A DNA stretch of 64,000 nucleotides from assembly GCF_036759925.1 (NCBI RefSeq), contig NZ_JAPKIB010000007.1, positions 163,488 through 227,487 on the forward strand, written 5' to 3'. The notes below the pieces were generated by a model. It was given only the letters and a program-made list of their open reading frames with translations. It did no database searches and was not told the DNA's origin. The translations under genes were made by a program, and so were the position numbers. The stretch comes from Kluyvera sp036759925 (GTDB lineage Bacteria; Pseudomonadota; Gammaproteobacteria; Enterobacterales; Enterobacteriaceae). Of the stretch, positions 53,094-62,445 are shown in pieces; the first letter of the stretch is position 1, and the number at the start of each line of letters is the position of its first letter.

Positions 53094-53962
53094 TGTCCAT
53101 TTTAATCGATAAAAACACCAAGGTTATCTGCCAGGGCTTCACCGGTAGCCAAGGTTCTTTCCACTCCGAACAAGCGATTGCTTACGGTACGCAGATGGTT
53201 GGCGGCGTAACCCCAGGCAAAGGCGGCACCACTCACCTGGGCCTGCCAGTGTTCAACACCGTGCGTGAAGCGGTAGAAGCGACGGGCGCAACCGCGACCG
53301 TTATCTACGTTCCAGCACCGTTCTGCAAAGACTCCATCCTGGAAGCTATCGATGCAGGCATCAAACTGATCATCACCATCACCGAAGGTATCCCTACGCT
53401 GGATATGCTGACCGTGAAGGTGAAACTGGATGAAGCCGGCGTGCGCATGATTGGCCCGAACTGCCCAGGCGTTATCACCCCGGGCGAATGCAAAATCGGC
53501 ATCATGCCGGGTCACATTCATAAGCCAGGTAAAGTGGGTATCGTCTCCCGTTCCGGCACCCTGACTTACGAAGCGGTTAAGCAGACCACTGACTACGGTT
53601 TCGGCCAGTCTACCTGTGTGGGCATCGGCGGCGACCCGATCCCAGGCTCTAACTTCATCGACATCCTGAAGCTGTTCCAGGAAGACCCGCAGACCGAAGC
53701 GATCGTCATGATTGGTGAAATCGGCGGTAGCGCGGAAGAAGAAGCGGCGGCCTACATCAAAGAACACGTCACCAAACCGGTTGTTGGCTACATCGCCGGC
53801 GTTACCGCGCCTAAAGGCAAGCGTATGGGCCACGCAGGCGCCATCATTGCCGGTGGTAAAGGTACTGCTGATGAGAAATTTGCTGCCCTGGAAGCCGCTG
53901 GCGTGAAGACCGTTCGCAGCCTGGCTGACATCGGTGAAGCGCTGAAGTCCGTCATTAAGTAA
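53093..53962 (+). CDS. sucD: Succinyl-CoA synthetase alpha subunit
   Basis: 289 residues. The CoA-binding Rossmann domain has GFTGSQGSFHSEQAI at the N-terminus. The phosphohistidine is His247 in GKRMGHAGAI, and the GPNCPGVI and GEIGGSAEEEAA motifs are present. It overlaps sucC by one base (TAATG), giving a fixed alpha-beta ratio. Last gene of the sdh-suc operon. Its 3' end probably also yields a small RNA (53963-54065). Confidence 0.98.
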   Translation: MSILIDKNTKVICQGFTGSQGSFHSEQAIAYGTQMVGGVTPGKGGTTHLGLPVFNTVREAVEATGATATVIYVPAPFCKDSILEAIDAGIKLIITITEGIPTLDMLTVKVKLDEAGVRMIGPNCPGVITPGECKIGIMPGHIHKPGKVGIVSRSGTLTYEAVKQTTDYGFGQSTCVGIGGDPIPGSNFIDILKLFQEDPQTEAIVMIGEIGGSAEEEAAAYIKEHVTKPVVGYIAGVTAPKGKRMGHAGAIIAGGKGTADEKFAALEAAGVKTVRSLADIGEALKSVIK

Positions 53963-54065
53963 TCCTCTCTGCTCCCTCACTGAATTCCCGCTGCATACAG
54001 GGAAAGAGGGAGCCTTATATGTCTTGTTTCGACATGGTTGGCCGCCCCTGGGTGGCCTTTTTTTT
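53963..54065 (+). ncRNA. sdhX: Possible SdhX (RybD)-type 3'-UTR small RNA
   Basis: In E. coli the sucD 3' end releases the small RNA SdhX, which acts on ackA mRNA. Here the same stretch folds as GCTCCCTC...GAGGGAGC, then ATGTC...GACAT, then the terminator hairpin and T-tract that small RNAs using Hfq carry. The identification rests on position and fold; the 5' end is guessed. Confidence 0.5.
54040..54065 (+). terminator. sdh-suc operon terminator
   Basis: GGCCGCCC pairs with GGGTGGCC (one G-T pair) around two bases, followed by eight T residues. Confidence 0.88.
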
Positions 54066-54824
54066 GCTGTTTCCCCTCCCAGATTGTTGCACTGTTGTAC
54101 ACGTGGGTTACTTTTACCTTCGTCAGTTACTGCCGCCTGTTTTTTGCGCAAACAATAGCCTAACAAAATCATTTGTCAGCAGGGTGAAAACGGCGCTGAT
54201 ACCTGTAAATGTTAATTTATTAATATTTAAAGTAAATAAAATGTTATTTGCAGCATAATGCAATGTGCGATGTGGAAAAAAATGAGGGACGGTCTACTTT
54301 AAACTATACGGGGGAATTGTGCTTATTCGCACTTGGCAAGGTTAAATCTAATTACCTCTTAGTCCAATTTCACTTCACTTGATAACCATCAAAGTCAAAT
54401 TAAAAACACACCGTTAACATTTTGTTCATCATAATATTCAATTAAAAACATAATTAACAATCTCACGTTAAGTTGATTTAAATCAATATGTAATCACTGG
54501 CTATCAGTGGCTAAAACGGCTAAATTGTCGTGGATCAAACTGGCTGGATAATGCTTGATTCGCTATAAATTGATCACCGTCGAAAAACGTAAAACTTCTC
54601 CAATAAAAACCTGTTTATTGTAAGGGTTTTACAGCGTAATATATTTTAGGGATCAATTGAGTTTTTTATTAACACGTTTGTAACTTTCGCTTATGGCTGT
54701 TTCCGGTGCTCACCAAGGGGCGGCTGTAGGGAAGGGGACAAATCAATTTGTATTGGGGCATGTGTTTGAATCCCGGTCTACGGGTTCATTCTCGGAGTCT
54801 TCATGCGATGAGCAAGGAGTCATG
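54066..54824 (+). promoter_or_regulatory. cydABX upstream control region
   Basis: About 760 bp without a gene. It is very AT-rich from 54150 to 54680, with repeated GTTAA/TTAAT motifs such as GTTAATTTATTAATA near 54209 that resemble ArcA-box repeats. A perfect FNR palindrome is listed separately. This agrees with the known ArcA/FNR control of E. coli cydA. Individual promoters could not be placed. Confidence 0.65.
54473..54486. promoter_or_regulatory. FNR site upstream of cydA
   Basis: TTGAT-TTAA-ATCAA is an exact match to the FNR consensus, about 340 bp before the cydA start. Confidence 0.75.
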
Positions 54825-56387
54825 ATGTTAGATATAGTCGAACTGTCGCGCTTACAGTTTGCCTTGACCGCGATGTACCACTTCCTGTTTGTTCCGCTAA
54901 CGCTCGGTATGGCGTTCCTGCTGGCAATCATGGAGACGGTCTACGTCCTTTCCGGCAAACAGATTTATAAAGATATGACCAAGTTCTGGGGCAAGTTGTT
55001 TGGTATCAACTTTGCGCTGGGTGTGGCTACCGGTCTGACCATGGAGTTCCAGTTCGGGACTAACTGGTCGTACTATTCCCACTACGTGGGCGATATCTTC
55101 GGTGCGCCGCTGGCCATCGAAGGTCTGATGGCCTTCTTCCTCGAATCTACCTTTGTAGGTCTGTTCTTCTTCGGTTGGGATCGTCTGGGTAAAGTCCAGC
55201 ACATGGCGGTGACCTGGCTGGTAGCCCTGGGCTCCAACCTGTCTGCACTGTGGATCCTCGTGGCGAACGGCTGGATGCAGAACCCGATTGCATCTGATTT
55301 CAACTTCGAAACCATGCGTATGGAAATGGTCAGCTTCTCCGAGCTGGTCCTGAACCCTGTCGCTCAGGTGAAATTCGTCCATACCGTGGCGTCTGGTTAT
55401 GTCTGTGGCGCGATGTTCGTTCTCGGCATCAGCTCCTACTACATGCTGCGCGGCCGTGACTTCGCCTTCGCTAAGCGTTCTTTCGCGATTGCAGCCAGCT
55501 TCGGCATGGCGGCTATCCTCTCCGTTATCGTTCTGGGTGATGAATCTGGTTACGAAATGGGTGACGTTCAGAAAACCAAACTGGCTGCGATTGAAGCCGA
55601 GTGGGAAACGCAGCCAGCACCGGCCGCCTTTACCCTGTTTGGTATTCCTGACCAGGATGCGCAGGAAAACCACTTCGCCATTCAAATTCCTTACGCGCTG
55701 GGCATCATCGCGACCCGTTCTGTTGATAAGCAGGTTACCGGTCTGAAAGATCTGCTGGTGCAGCACGAAGAGCGTATCCGTAACGGTATGAAGGCGTATG
55801 CACTGCTTGAGCAGCTGCGTAGCGGTTCTACCGACCAGGCCATTCGCGATGAGTTTAACCACGTGAAGAAAGACCTGGGCTACGGCCTGCTGCTGAAGCG
55901 CTATACGCCGAACGTGTCTGATGCGACTGAAGCACAGATCCAAATGGCAACCAAAGATTCTATCCCACGCGTTGCGCCGCTGTACTTTGCGTTCCGAATC
56001 ATGGTGGGCTGCGGCATCCTGATGCTGCTGATTATTGCGACCTCCTTCTGGACGGTCATTCGTAACAAGATTGGCGAGAAAAAATGGCTGCTGCGCACCG
56101 CGCTGTACGCGATTCCGCTGCCATGGATTGCTATCGAATCCGGCTGGTTTGTGGCGGAATATGGCCGTCAACCGTGGGCGATTGGTGAAGTGCTGCCGAC
56201 GGCAGTGGCGAACTCCAGCCTGACCGCGGGCGACCTGATCTTCTCGATGCTGCTGATTTGTGGTCTGTACACTCTGTTCCTCGTGGCGGAACTGTACCTG
56301 ATGTTCAAATTCGCCCGTAAGGGACCAAGCAGCTTGAAAACCGGTCGTTACCACTATGAGCAGCCTACCGCTCAGCCGGCACGCTAA
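54825..56387 (+). CDS. cydA: Cytochrome bd-I ubiquinol oxidase subunit I
   Basis: 520 residues. I start it at 54825 (MLDIVELSRLQF), five bases after AAGGAG; the ATG three bases upstream is too close to that site. It has nine membrane helices. The heme b595 ligand is His19 (AMYHF), the b558 ligands are a His in FVHTVASGYV and a Met later in the chain, and the periplasmic Q-loop follows. High-affinity oxygen reduction in low oxygen. Co-transcribed with cydB, cydX and ybgE. Confidence 0.97.
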   Translation: MLDIVELSRLQFALTAMYHFLFVPLTLGMAFLLAIMETVYVLSGKQIYKDMTKFWGKLFGINFALGVATGLTMEFQFGTNWSYYSHYVGDIFGAPLAIEGLMAFFLESTFVGLFFFGWDRLGKVQHMAVTWLVALGSNLSALWILVANGWMQNPIASDFNFETMRMEMVSFSELVLNPVAQVKFVHTVASGYVCGAMFVLGISSYYMLRGRDFAFAKRSFAIAASFGMAAILSVIVLGDESGYEMGDVQKTKLAAIEAEWETQPAPAAFTLFGIPDQDAQENHFAIQIPYALGIIATRSVDKQVTGLKDLLVQHEERIRNGMKAYALLEQLRSGSTDQAIRDEFNHVKKDLGYGLLLKRYTPNVSDATEAQIQMATKDSIPRVAPLYFAFRIMVGCGILMLLIIATSFWTVIRNKIGEKKWLLRTALYAIPLPWIAIESGWFVAEYGRQPWAIGEVLPTAVANSSLTAGDLIFSMLLICGLYTLFLVAELYLMFKFARKGPSSLKTGRYHYEQPTAQPAR

Positions 56388-56402
56388 GACAGGAGTCGTC
56401 AA

Positions 56403-57542
56403 ATGATCGATTATGAAGTATTGCGTTTTATCTGGTGGCTACTGATTGGCATTCTGCTGATTGGCTTTGCCGTCGCCGATGGCTTCGACATGGGGGTGGG
56501 CATGCTCACCCGCTTCCTCGGTCGTAACGACACCGAGCGTCGAATCATGATTAACTCCATCGCTCCGCACTGGGACGGTAACCAGGTGTGGCTCATCACC
56601 GCCGGTGGCGCGCTGTTCGCCGCGTGGCCGATGGTGTATGCCGCTGCCTTCTCCGGCTTCTACGTGGCGATGATTCTGGTGCTGGCGTCCTTGTTCTTCC
56701 GTCCGGTCGGTTTTGACTACCGCTCTAAGATTGAAGATACCCGCTGGCGCAACATGTGGGACTGGGGCATTTTCATCGGTAGCTTCGTGCCGCCGCTGGT
56801 GATTGGCGTCGCGTTCGGTAACCTGCTGCAGGGCGTACCGTTCCACGTCGATGAATACATGCGTCTGTACTACACCGGTAACTTCTTCCAACTGCTGAAC
56901 CCGTTTGGTCTGCTGGCGGGTATTGTTAGCGTCGCGATGATCCTGACGCAGGGCGCAACCTACCTGCAGATGCGCACCGTGGGCGAACTGCACCTGCGCA
57001 CCCGCAACGTCTCTATGGTGACGGCGCTGGTAACCCTGGTGTGCTTCGCACTGGCGGGCGTCTGGGTTTACTACGGCATTGATGGCTATGTGGTGAAATC
57101 GGTTCTGGATCACTCCGGCCCGTCTAACCCGCTGACCAAGGAAGTGGCACGTGAAGCCGGTGCGTGGATGGTGAACTTCAACAACATGCCAGCGCTGTGG
57201 GCGATTCCTGCTCTGGGCGTGGTGCTGCCGCTGCTGACTATCCTGACCACCAAGGCGGATAAAGGCGCGTGGGCGTTCCTGTTCTCTTCACTGACGCTGG
57301 CGTGCATCATCCTGACCGCTGGTATTGCCATGTTCCCGTTCATTATGCCTTCCAGCACAATGATGAGCGCGAGCCTGACCATGTGGGATGCGACGTCTAG
57401 CCAGATGACGCTGAACCTGATGACCTATGTCGCCGCTGTCTTCGTACCGATTATTCTGGCCTACACCACTTGGTGTTACTGGAAAATGTTCGGTCGCATC
57501 ACCAAAGAAGACATCGAACGCAACACCCACTCTCTGTACTAA
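56403..57542 (+). CDS. cydB: Cytochrome bd-I ubiquinol oxidase subunit II
   Basis: 379 residues, eight to nine membrane helices. The N-terminus carries the family signature WWLLIGILLIGFAVADGFDMGVG, with the Asp/Glu residues of the proton path; the conserved FFRPVGFDYRSK and WDGNQVWL stretches follow. It lies 15 bp after cydA and 14 bp before cydX. Confidence 0.98.
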   Translation: MIDYEVLRFIWWLLIGILLIGFAVADGFDMGVGMLTRFLGRNDTERRIMINSIAPHWDGNQVWLITAGGALFAAWPMVYAAAFSGFYVAMILVLASLFFRPVGFDYRSKIEDTRWRNMWDWGIFIGSFVPPLVIGVAFGNLLQGVPFHVDEYMRLYYTGNFFQLLNPFGLLAGIVSVAMILTQGATYLQMRTVGELHLRTRNVSMVTALVTLVCFALAGVWVYYGIDGYVVKSVLDHSGPSNPLTKEVAREAGAWMVNFNNMPALWAIPALGVVLPLLTILTTKADKGAWAFLFSSLTLACIILTAGIAMFPFIMPSSTMMSASLTMWDATSSQMTLNLMTYVAAVFVPIILAYTTWCYWKMFGRITKEDIERNTHSLY

Positions 57543-57556
57543 GTAAGGAGCTGAAT

Positions 57557-57670
57557 ATGTGGTATTTCGCATGGATTTTGGGAACGCTTCTTGCCTGTGC
57601 ATTCGGCGTGATCACCGCGCTGGCGTTAGAGCACGTCGAAGCAACCAAAGCGGGTGAAGAAAAGCACTGA
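57557..57670 (+). CDS. cydX: Cytochrome bd-I accessory subunit CydX
   Basis: A 37-residue single-helix protein (MWYFAWILGTLLACAFGVIT then ALALEHVEATKAGEEKH), the same length as E. coli CydX. It stabilises the oxidase hemes. TAAGGAG lies before its ATG, and its TGA overlaps the ybgE ATG by one base. Confidence 0.95.
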   Translation: MWYFAWILGTLLACAFGVITALALEHVEATKAGEEKH

Positions 57671-57966
57671 TGAAAAATGTTATCGCAATGTTATACGCGA
57701 TAATGGATAAGCGCCCCTTGCGGGCGCTTTCCCTTGTTATGGCCCTGCTGCTGGCAGGCTGCATCTTCTGGGATCCGACGCGTTTTGCGGCGAAGACCAG
57801 TGAACTGGAAATCTGGCACGGTTTCCTGTTGATGTGGTCAGTGTGTGCGGGGGTGATCCACGGCGTAGGCTTCCGTCTGCGTACGGTTCACTGGCAGGGG
57901 ATTTTTTGTCCGCTTATCGCCGTTCTGGTATTGCTGGCTGGTTTGATTTTCTTCTTCTATCGTTGA
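57670..57966 (+). CDS. ybgE: Cyd operon membrane protein YbgE
   Basis: 98 residues, about three membrane helices (near 18-35, 48-65 and 73-96). It matches YbgE (DUF in the cyd-tol interval) by place, length and sequence style. Function unknown; it belongs to the cyd operon by its one-base overlap with cydX. Confidence 0.93.
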   Translation: MKNVIAMLYAIMDKRPLRALSLVMALLLAGCIFWDPTRFAAKTSELEIWHGFLLMWSVCAGVIHGVGFRLRTVHWQGIFCPLIAVLVLLAGLIFFFYR

Positions 57967-57984
57967 AAATTATCGCCTGATGAT

Positions 57985-58005
57985 AATGGGCTTGCACAAG
58001 CCCAT
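57985..58005 (+). terminator. Hairpin between ybgE and ybgC
   Basis: ATGGGCTT pairs with AAGCCCAT around GCAC. What follows is an A-rich stretch then TTTACT, not a strict T-tract, so read-through from cyd into the tol genes is possible. Confidence 0.5.
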
Positions 58006-58111
58006 AAAAATTTACTCTCCGTTTACTTCCCCCCATTCCAAACCATCTTTCCCGCGCGTATAGTAGCGAAGTTCAAAAACCCAAAAATTTTTTGCATTAC
58101 TGGGATGTAAA

Positions 58112-58516
58112 GTGAATACAACGCTGTTTCGATGGCCGGTTCGGGTCTATTACGAAGATACCGACGCCGGTGGTGTGGTTTACCACGCCAGCTATGTCGC
58201 TTTCTATGAAAGAGCACGCACAGAGATGCTGCGGCACCACCACTTCAGTCAGCAGGTTCTGCTGGCGGAGAGGGTGGCCTTTGTTGTGCGTAAAATGACG
58301 TTGGAGTATTTTGCGGCTGCCCGACTCGACGATATGCTCGAAGTCCAGACAGAAATTACATCAATGCGTGGTACCTCCATGGTGTTCACGCAGCGAATTG
58401 TCAACGCTGAGAATAAGGTACTGAACGAAGCAGAAGTCCTGATTGTCTGTGTTGATCCACTCATCATGAAGCCTCGTGCGCTTCCCAAGTCTATTGTCGC
58501 GGAGTTTAAGCAGTGA
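58112..58516 (+). CDS. ybgC: Acyl-CoA thioester hydrolase YbgC
   Basis: 134 residues, GTG start. It is a hot-dog-fold thioesterase with the 4-hydroxybenzoyl-CoA thioesterase motif YYEDTDAGGVVYHASY (catalytic Asp about 18). It opens the tol-pal operon and has been linked to the acyl carrier/phospholipid machinery in E. coli. Its stop overlaps the tolQ GTG by 4 bp. Confidence 0.96.
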   Translation: MNTTLFRWPVRVYYEDTDAGGVVYHASYVAFYERARTEMLRHHHFSQQVLLAERVAFVVRKMTLEYFAAARLDDMLEVQTEITSMRGTSMVFTQRIVNAENKVLNEAEVLIVCVDPLIMKPRALPKSIVAEFKQ

Positions 58517-59205
58517 CTGACATGAACATCCTTGATTTGTTCCTGAAGGCTAGCCTTCTGGTTAAACTTATCATGTTGATTTTGATTGGTTTTTCAATCG
58601 CCTCCTGGGCCATCATCATCCAGAGAACGCGCATTCTCAACGCGGCAACCCGCGAAGCTGAAGCGTTTGAAGATAAGTTCTGGTCCGGCATCGAGCTGTC
58701 TCGCCTGTATCAGGAGAGCCAGGGGCGTCGTGAAAACCTCGCGGGATCGGAGCAGATCTTCTACAGCGGCTTTAAAGAGTTTGCGCGCTTACACCGTGCG
58801 AACAGCCATGCGCCGGAAGCGATTGTGGAAGGAGCCTCGCGTGCGATGCGTATCTCCATGAACCGCGAGCTGGAAACGCTGGAAACGCATATTCCGTTCC
58901 TCGGTACCGTGGGTTCCATCAGTCCATATATCGGCCTGTTTGGTACCGTATGGGGGATCATGCACGCCTTTATCGCGCTGGGCGCGGTGAAACAGGCTAC
59001 GCTGCAGATGGTTGCGCCAGGGATAGCGGAAGCGCTGATCGCTACCGCTATCGGTCTGTTTGCGGCGATTCCAGCGGTTATGGCGTACAACCGTCTGAAC
59101 CAACGCGTGAACAAACTGGAACTGAACTACGACAACTTTATGGAAGAGTTCACCGCCATTCTGCACCGTCAGGCCTTTACCGTCAGCGAGAGCAACAAGG
59201 GGTAA
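58513..59205 (+). CDS. tolQ: Tol-Pal system motor protein TolQ
   Basis: 230 residues, GTG start. It has three membrane helices (about 15-36, 135-160, 170-195); with TolR it forms the proton-driven motor. The cytoplasmic loop carries GSISPYIGLFGTVWGIMHAF, the MotA/ExbB-type signature. It lies 4 bp before tolR. Confidence 0.97.
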   Translation: MTDMNILDLFLKASLLVKLIMLILIGFSIASWAIIIQRTRILNAATREAEAFEDKFWSGIELSRLYQESQGRRENLAGSEQIFYSGFKEFARLHRANSHAPEAIVEGASRAMRISMNRELETLETHIPFLGTVGSISPYIGLFGTVWGIMHAFIALGAVKQATLQMVAPGIAEALIATAIGLFAAIPAVMAYNRLNQRVNKLELNYDNFMEEFTAILHRQAFTVSESNKG

Positions 59206-59208
59206 GCC

Positions 59209-59637
59209 ATGGCCAGAGCACGTGGGCGCGGGCGTCGCGAACTGAAGTCCGAAATTAACATCGTTCCGCTGCTGGATGTGTTGTTGGTGCTGCTGCTGAT
59301 CTTTATGGCGACAGCGCCGATCATTACGCAGAGCGTGGAAGTGGATCTTCCTGATGCAACCGAATCGCAGGCGGTGAGCAGTAATGATGAGCCGCCGGTT
59401 ATCGTTGAAGTGTCCGGTGTCGGACAGTACAGCGTGAACGTGGGTCAGGAGAAGATGCCGCAGCTGCCGCCTGAACAGGTTGTCGCAGAAGCGCAGCGCC
59501 GCTTAGAGGCGAATCCGAAAACGGTCTTCTTAATTGGGGGCGCGAAAGACGTGCCTTACGATGAAATAATTAAAGCGCTTAACCTGTTACACAGCGCCGG
59601 GGTGAAATCGGTCGGGTTGATGACTCAGCCAATTTAA
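59209..59637 (+). CDS. tolR: Tol-Pal system protein TolR
   Basis: 142 residues, an ExbD-type protein with one N-terminal membrane helix holding the proton-carrying Asp23 (INIVPLLDVLLVLLLIF). The periplasmic domain binds peptidoglycan. It works with TolQ in the motor. Confidence 0.97.
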   Translation: MARARGRGRRELKSEINIVPLLDVLLVLLLIFMATAPIITQSVEVDLPDATESQAVSSNDEPPVIVEVSGVGQYSVNVGQEKMPQLPPEQVVAEAQRRLEANPKTVFLIGGAKDVPYDEIIKALNLLHSAGVKSVGLMTQPI

Positions 59638-59702
59638 CCGCCGCCGTGCCGCACATGCGTCGTGCGGCAGGGTAACGGGGGAACAGTTTTTGGGAACCGA
59701 GA

Positions 59703-60989
59703 GTGTCAAAGGCAACCGAACAAAACGACAAGCTTAAACGAGCGATAATTATTTCAGCAGTGCTGCACGTGATTCTATTTGCCGCGCTGATCTGGAGTTC
59801 GTTCGACGAGCACATAGACGCTGCAGCTGGCGGTGGCGGCGGTTCGTCCATCGACGCCGTCATGGTCGATCCCGGCGCGGTCGTTGAGAACTATAATCGT
59901 CAACAGCAGCAGCAATCCAGCTCGAAGCGTGCGCAAGAGCAACGTGAAAAACAGGCTCAGCAGCAGGCTGAAGAGTTACGTGAGAAACAGGCTGCCGAAC
60001 AGGAACGTTTAAAAGCGCTGGAAAAAGAGCGTTTGCAGGCTCAGGAAGCGGCTAAAGAAGCGCAGGAACAGCAGAAGCAGGCTGAAGAGGCTGCAGCGAA
60101 AGCCGCGGCCGATGCAAAAGCGAAGGCAGATGCCCAGGCGAAAGCTGCAGCTGATGCGGCGGTGAAAGCGGCCGCTGATGCCAAAGCAAAAGCGGATGCT
60201 CAGGCTAAAGTCGCGGCAGAAGCTGCGAAAAAAGCCGCTGCCGATGCACAGAAAAAAGCAGAAGCGGAAGCAGCGAAAGCGGCTGCCGATGCTAAAAAGG
60301 TAGCCGAAGCTGCCGCCGCGAAAGCGGCTGCGGATGCCGAGAAGAAAGCGGCAGCCGAAGCAGCGAAGAAAGCGGCCGCTGAAAAAGCCGCGGAAGAGAA
60401 AGCCGCCGCAGCCGCCGAGAAGGCTGCTGCTGCCGCTGAAAAAGCCGCTGCCGATAAGGCCGCCGCCGCCGCGAAAGCGGCTGCAGATAAGAAAGCTGCC
60501 GCTGCTGAAAAAGCCGCGGCGGACAAAAAAGCTGCAGCTGATAAAGCGGCAGCCGCGAAGAAAGCCGCCGCTGAGAAAGCGGCTGCTTCTTCCGGCGTAG
60601 ACGACCTGCTGGGTGACCTCAGCTCTGGTAAGAATGCGCCGAAAGGCAATACTAGCGGTAGCACAGGTGGTAACTCTCCTGCTAAAGGTAGTAAGCCAGG
60701 GCAGGGCGGTGCGTCGCAGGCTGAAATTGCGTCCTATATTGCGCAGGTTCAGGCGGCAATCAAAGGTCATCTGTATGACTGGGATACCTATAAAGGGAAG
60801 ACCTGTACGTTACGTGTGAACCTGGCTGAAGATGGCACCGTGCTCAGCGTGAAGACGGAAGGCGGCGATCCGGCGTTCTGCCAGCAGATGCTGGCAGCGA
60901 CAAACCGGATGACCAAGTTCCCGAAACCGCCGTCACAAGCGGTCTGGCAGACCTTTAAAAATGCGCCGCTGGACTTCAAGCCACAATGA
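59703..60989 (+). CDS. tolA: Tol-Pal energy-transducing protein TolA
   Basis: 428 residues, GTG start. It has one membrane anchor (about 14-34), then a Gly-rich turn (AAGGGGGSS), then a very long periplasmic helix (about 65-300) built of Ala/Lys/Glu/Asp repeats such as EAAKKAAADA. A Ser/Gly linker follows, then the globular C-terminal domain with the Cys pair (CTLRV and FCQQML). It connects the TolQR motor to TolB-Pal. The codon pattern is repetitive but shows no frameshift. Confidence 0.97.
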   Translation: MSKATEQNDKLKRAIIISAVLHVILFAALIWSSFDEHIDAAAGGGGGSSIDAVMVDPGAVVENYNRQQQQQSSSKRAQEQREKQAQQQAEELREKQAAEQERLKALEKERLQAQEAAKEAQEQQKQAEEAAAKAAADAKAKADAQAKAAADAAVKAAADAKAKADAQAKVAAEAAKKAAADAQKKAEAEAAKAAADAKKVAEAAAAKAAADAEKKAAAEAAKKAAAEKAAEEKAAAAAEKAAAAAEKAAADKAAAAAKAAADKKAAAAEKAAADKKAAADKAAAAKKAAAEKAAASSGVDDLLGDLSSGKNAPKGNTSGSTGGNSPAKGSKPGQGGASQAEIASYIAQVQAAIKGHLYDWDTYKGKTCTLRVNLAEDGTVLSVKTEGGDPAFCQQMLAATNRMTKFPKPPSQAVWQTFKNAPLDFKPQ

Positions 60990-61118
60990 TTATTTTTCGC
61001 GGAAGTACGCGAAAAATAATGGCGAGATCGTCGCAGGGTTTTGGTAGTTTTGTGTATTTTAGTTTGTTAACATTCTGCTAAATTATCGTGGGCTTTCCGC
61101 CTGGATAAGGGAGAAATG

Positions 61119-62411
61119 ATGAAGCAGGCATTACGAGTAGCGTTTGGTTTTCTGATGCTGTGGGCAGCTGTGCTGCACGCAGAAGTACGTATCGAGATCA
61201 CCCAAGGGGTGGACTCGGCACGCCCGATTGGCGTTGTTCCTTTCCAGTGGGCGGGGCCAGGTGCCGCGCCTGAAGATATCGGCGGCATCGTGGGCGCCGA
61301 CCTGCGTAACAGCGGGAAATTTAACCCATTAGATCGTTCTCGTCTGCCTCAGCAGCCGGGCAGCGCTCAGGACGTTCAGCCAGCCGCATGGTCTGCGCTG
61401 GGCATTGATGCCGTTGTTGTGGGCCAGGTAAGTCCTAACGCTGACGGCAGCTATAATGTCTCTTATCAGTTGGTAGATACCGGCGGTGCCCCTGGTACCG
61501 TGCTGGCACAGAACACCTACAAAGTTAACAAGCAGTGGCTGCGCTATGCCGGTCACACTGCCAGTGACGAAGTGTTCGAGAAGCTGACGGGCATCAAGGG
61601 TGCGTTCCGTACTCGTATTGCTTACGTTGTTCAGACCAACGGCGGTCAGTTCCCATACGAACTGCGCGTTTCTGACTACGACGGCTATAACCAATTTGTG
61701 GTTCACCGTTCTCCGCAGCCGCTGATGTCTCCAGCATGGTCTCCGGACGGCTCTAAAGTGGCTTACGTGACCTTCGAAAGCGGTCGGTCAGCGTTGGTGG
61801 TGCAGACCCTGGCTAACGGCGCAGTGCGTCAGATTGCCTCGTTCCCGCAGCACAACGGTGCGCCAGCGTTCTCACCTGATGGTTCTAAACTGGCATTCGC
61901 GCTGTCGAAAACCGGTAGTCTGAACCTGTACGTGATGGACCTGGGCTCTGGCCAGATTCGTCAGGTGACCAACGGTCGCAGCAACAACACTGAGCCAACC
62001 TGGTTCCCGGACAGCCAGAACCTGGCATTTACGTCTGACCAGGCCGGTCGTCCGCAGGTGTATAAAGTTAACGTCAACGGCGGTGCTCCGCAGCGTATTA
62101 CCTGGGAAGGTTCTCAGAACCAGGATGCTGACGTCAGCAGCGACGGCAAGTTTATGGTAATGGTCAGCTCGGCTAACGGCCAGCAGCACATTGCTAAGCA
62201 GGATCTGGTAGCGGGTGGCGTACAAGTACTGTCGTCAACGTTCCTGGACGAAACGCCAAGTCTGGCACCTAACGGCACTATGGTTATCTACAGCTCTTCT
62301 CAGGGGATGGGATCCGTGCTGAATCTGGTTTCTACAGATGGGCGTTTCAAAGCGCGTCTTCCGGCAACTGATGGACAGGTTAAATTCCCTGCCTGGTCGC
62401 CGTATCTGTAA
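61119..62411 (+). CDS. tolB: Tol-Pal periplasmic beta-propeller TolB
   Basis: 430 residues from the second of two ATGs (61119), five bases after AGGGAG; the first ATG at 61116 is only two bases away. The signal peptide covers about residues 1-21 (VLHA). An N-terminal domain and six-bladed propeller with repeated SPDGSKVAYVTFESG-type blades follow. Binds Pal and TolA. The 126-bp gap after tolA may hold a promoter. Confidence 0.97.
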   Translation: MKQALRVAFGFLMLWAAVLHAEVRIEITQGVDSARPIGVVPFQWAGPGAAPEDIGGIVGADLRNSGKFNPLDRSRLPQQPGSAQDVQPAAWSALGIDAVVVGQVSPNADGSYNVSYQLVDTGGAPGTVLAQNTYKVNKQWLRYAGHTASDEVFEKLTGIKGAFRTRIAYVVQTNGGQFPYELRVSDYDGYNQFVVHRSPQPLMSPAWSPDGSKVAYVTFESGRSALVVQTLANGAVRQIASFPQHNGAPAFSPDGSKLAFALSKTGSLNLYVMDLGSGQIRQVTNGRSNNTEPTWFPDSQNLAFTSDQAGRPQVYKVNVNGGAPQRITWEGSQNQDADVSSDGKFMVMVSSANGQQHIAKQDLVAGGVQVLSSTFLDETPSLAPNGTMVIYSSSQGMGSVLNLVSTDGRFKARLPATDGQVKFPAWSPYL

Positions 62412-62445
62412 TAATAATTAATTGATTACTAAAGGAATCATAGAA

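Noticed and set aside
54019..54258. 79-codon frame after sucD
   Set aside because: It runs straight through the sdh-suc terminator and has no ribosome binding site.
54693..54824. 44-residue N-terminal extension of CydA
   Set aside because: The family begins MLDIVELS, with AAGGAG five bases upstream of 54825.
54897..56402. 501-codon minus-strand frame opposite cydA
   Set aside because: Antisense shadow; cydA has full conserved heme ligands.
60080..60600. Dense short repeats, considered as a CRISPR-like or satellite array
   Set aside because: The repeats are imperfect Ala/Lys/Glu codon runs in frame with TolA, with no fixed repeat-spacer period.
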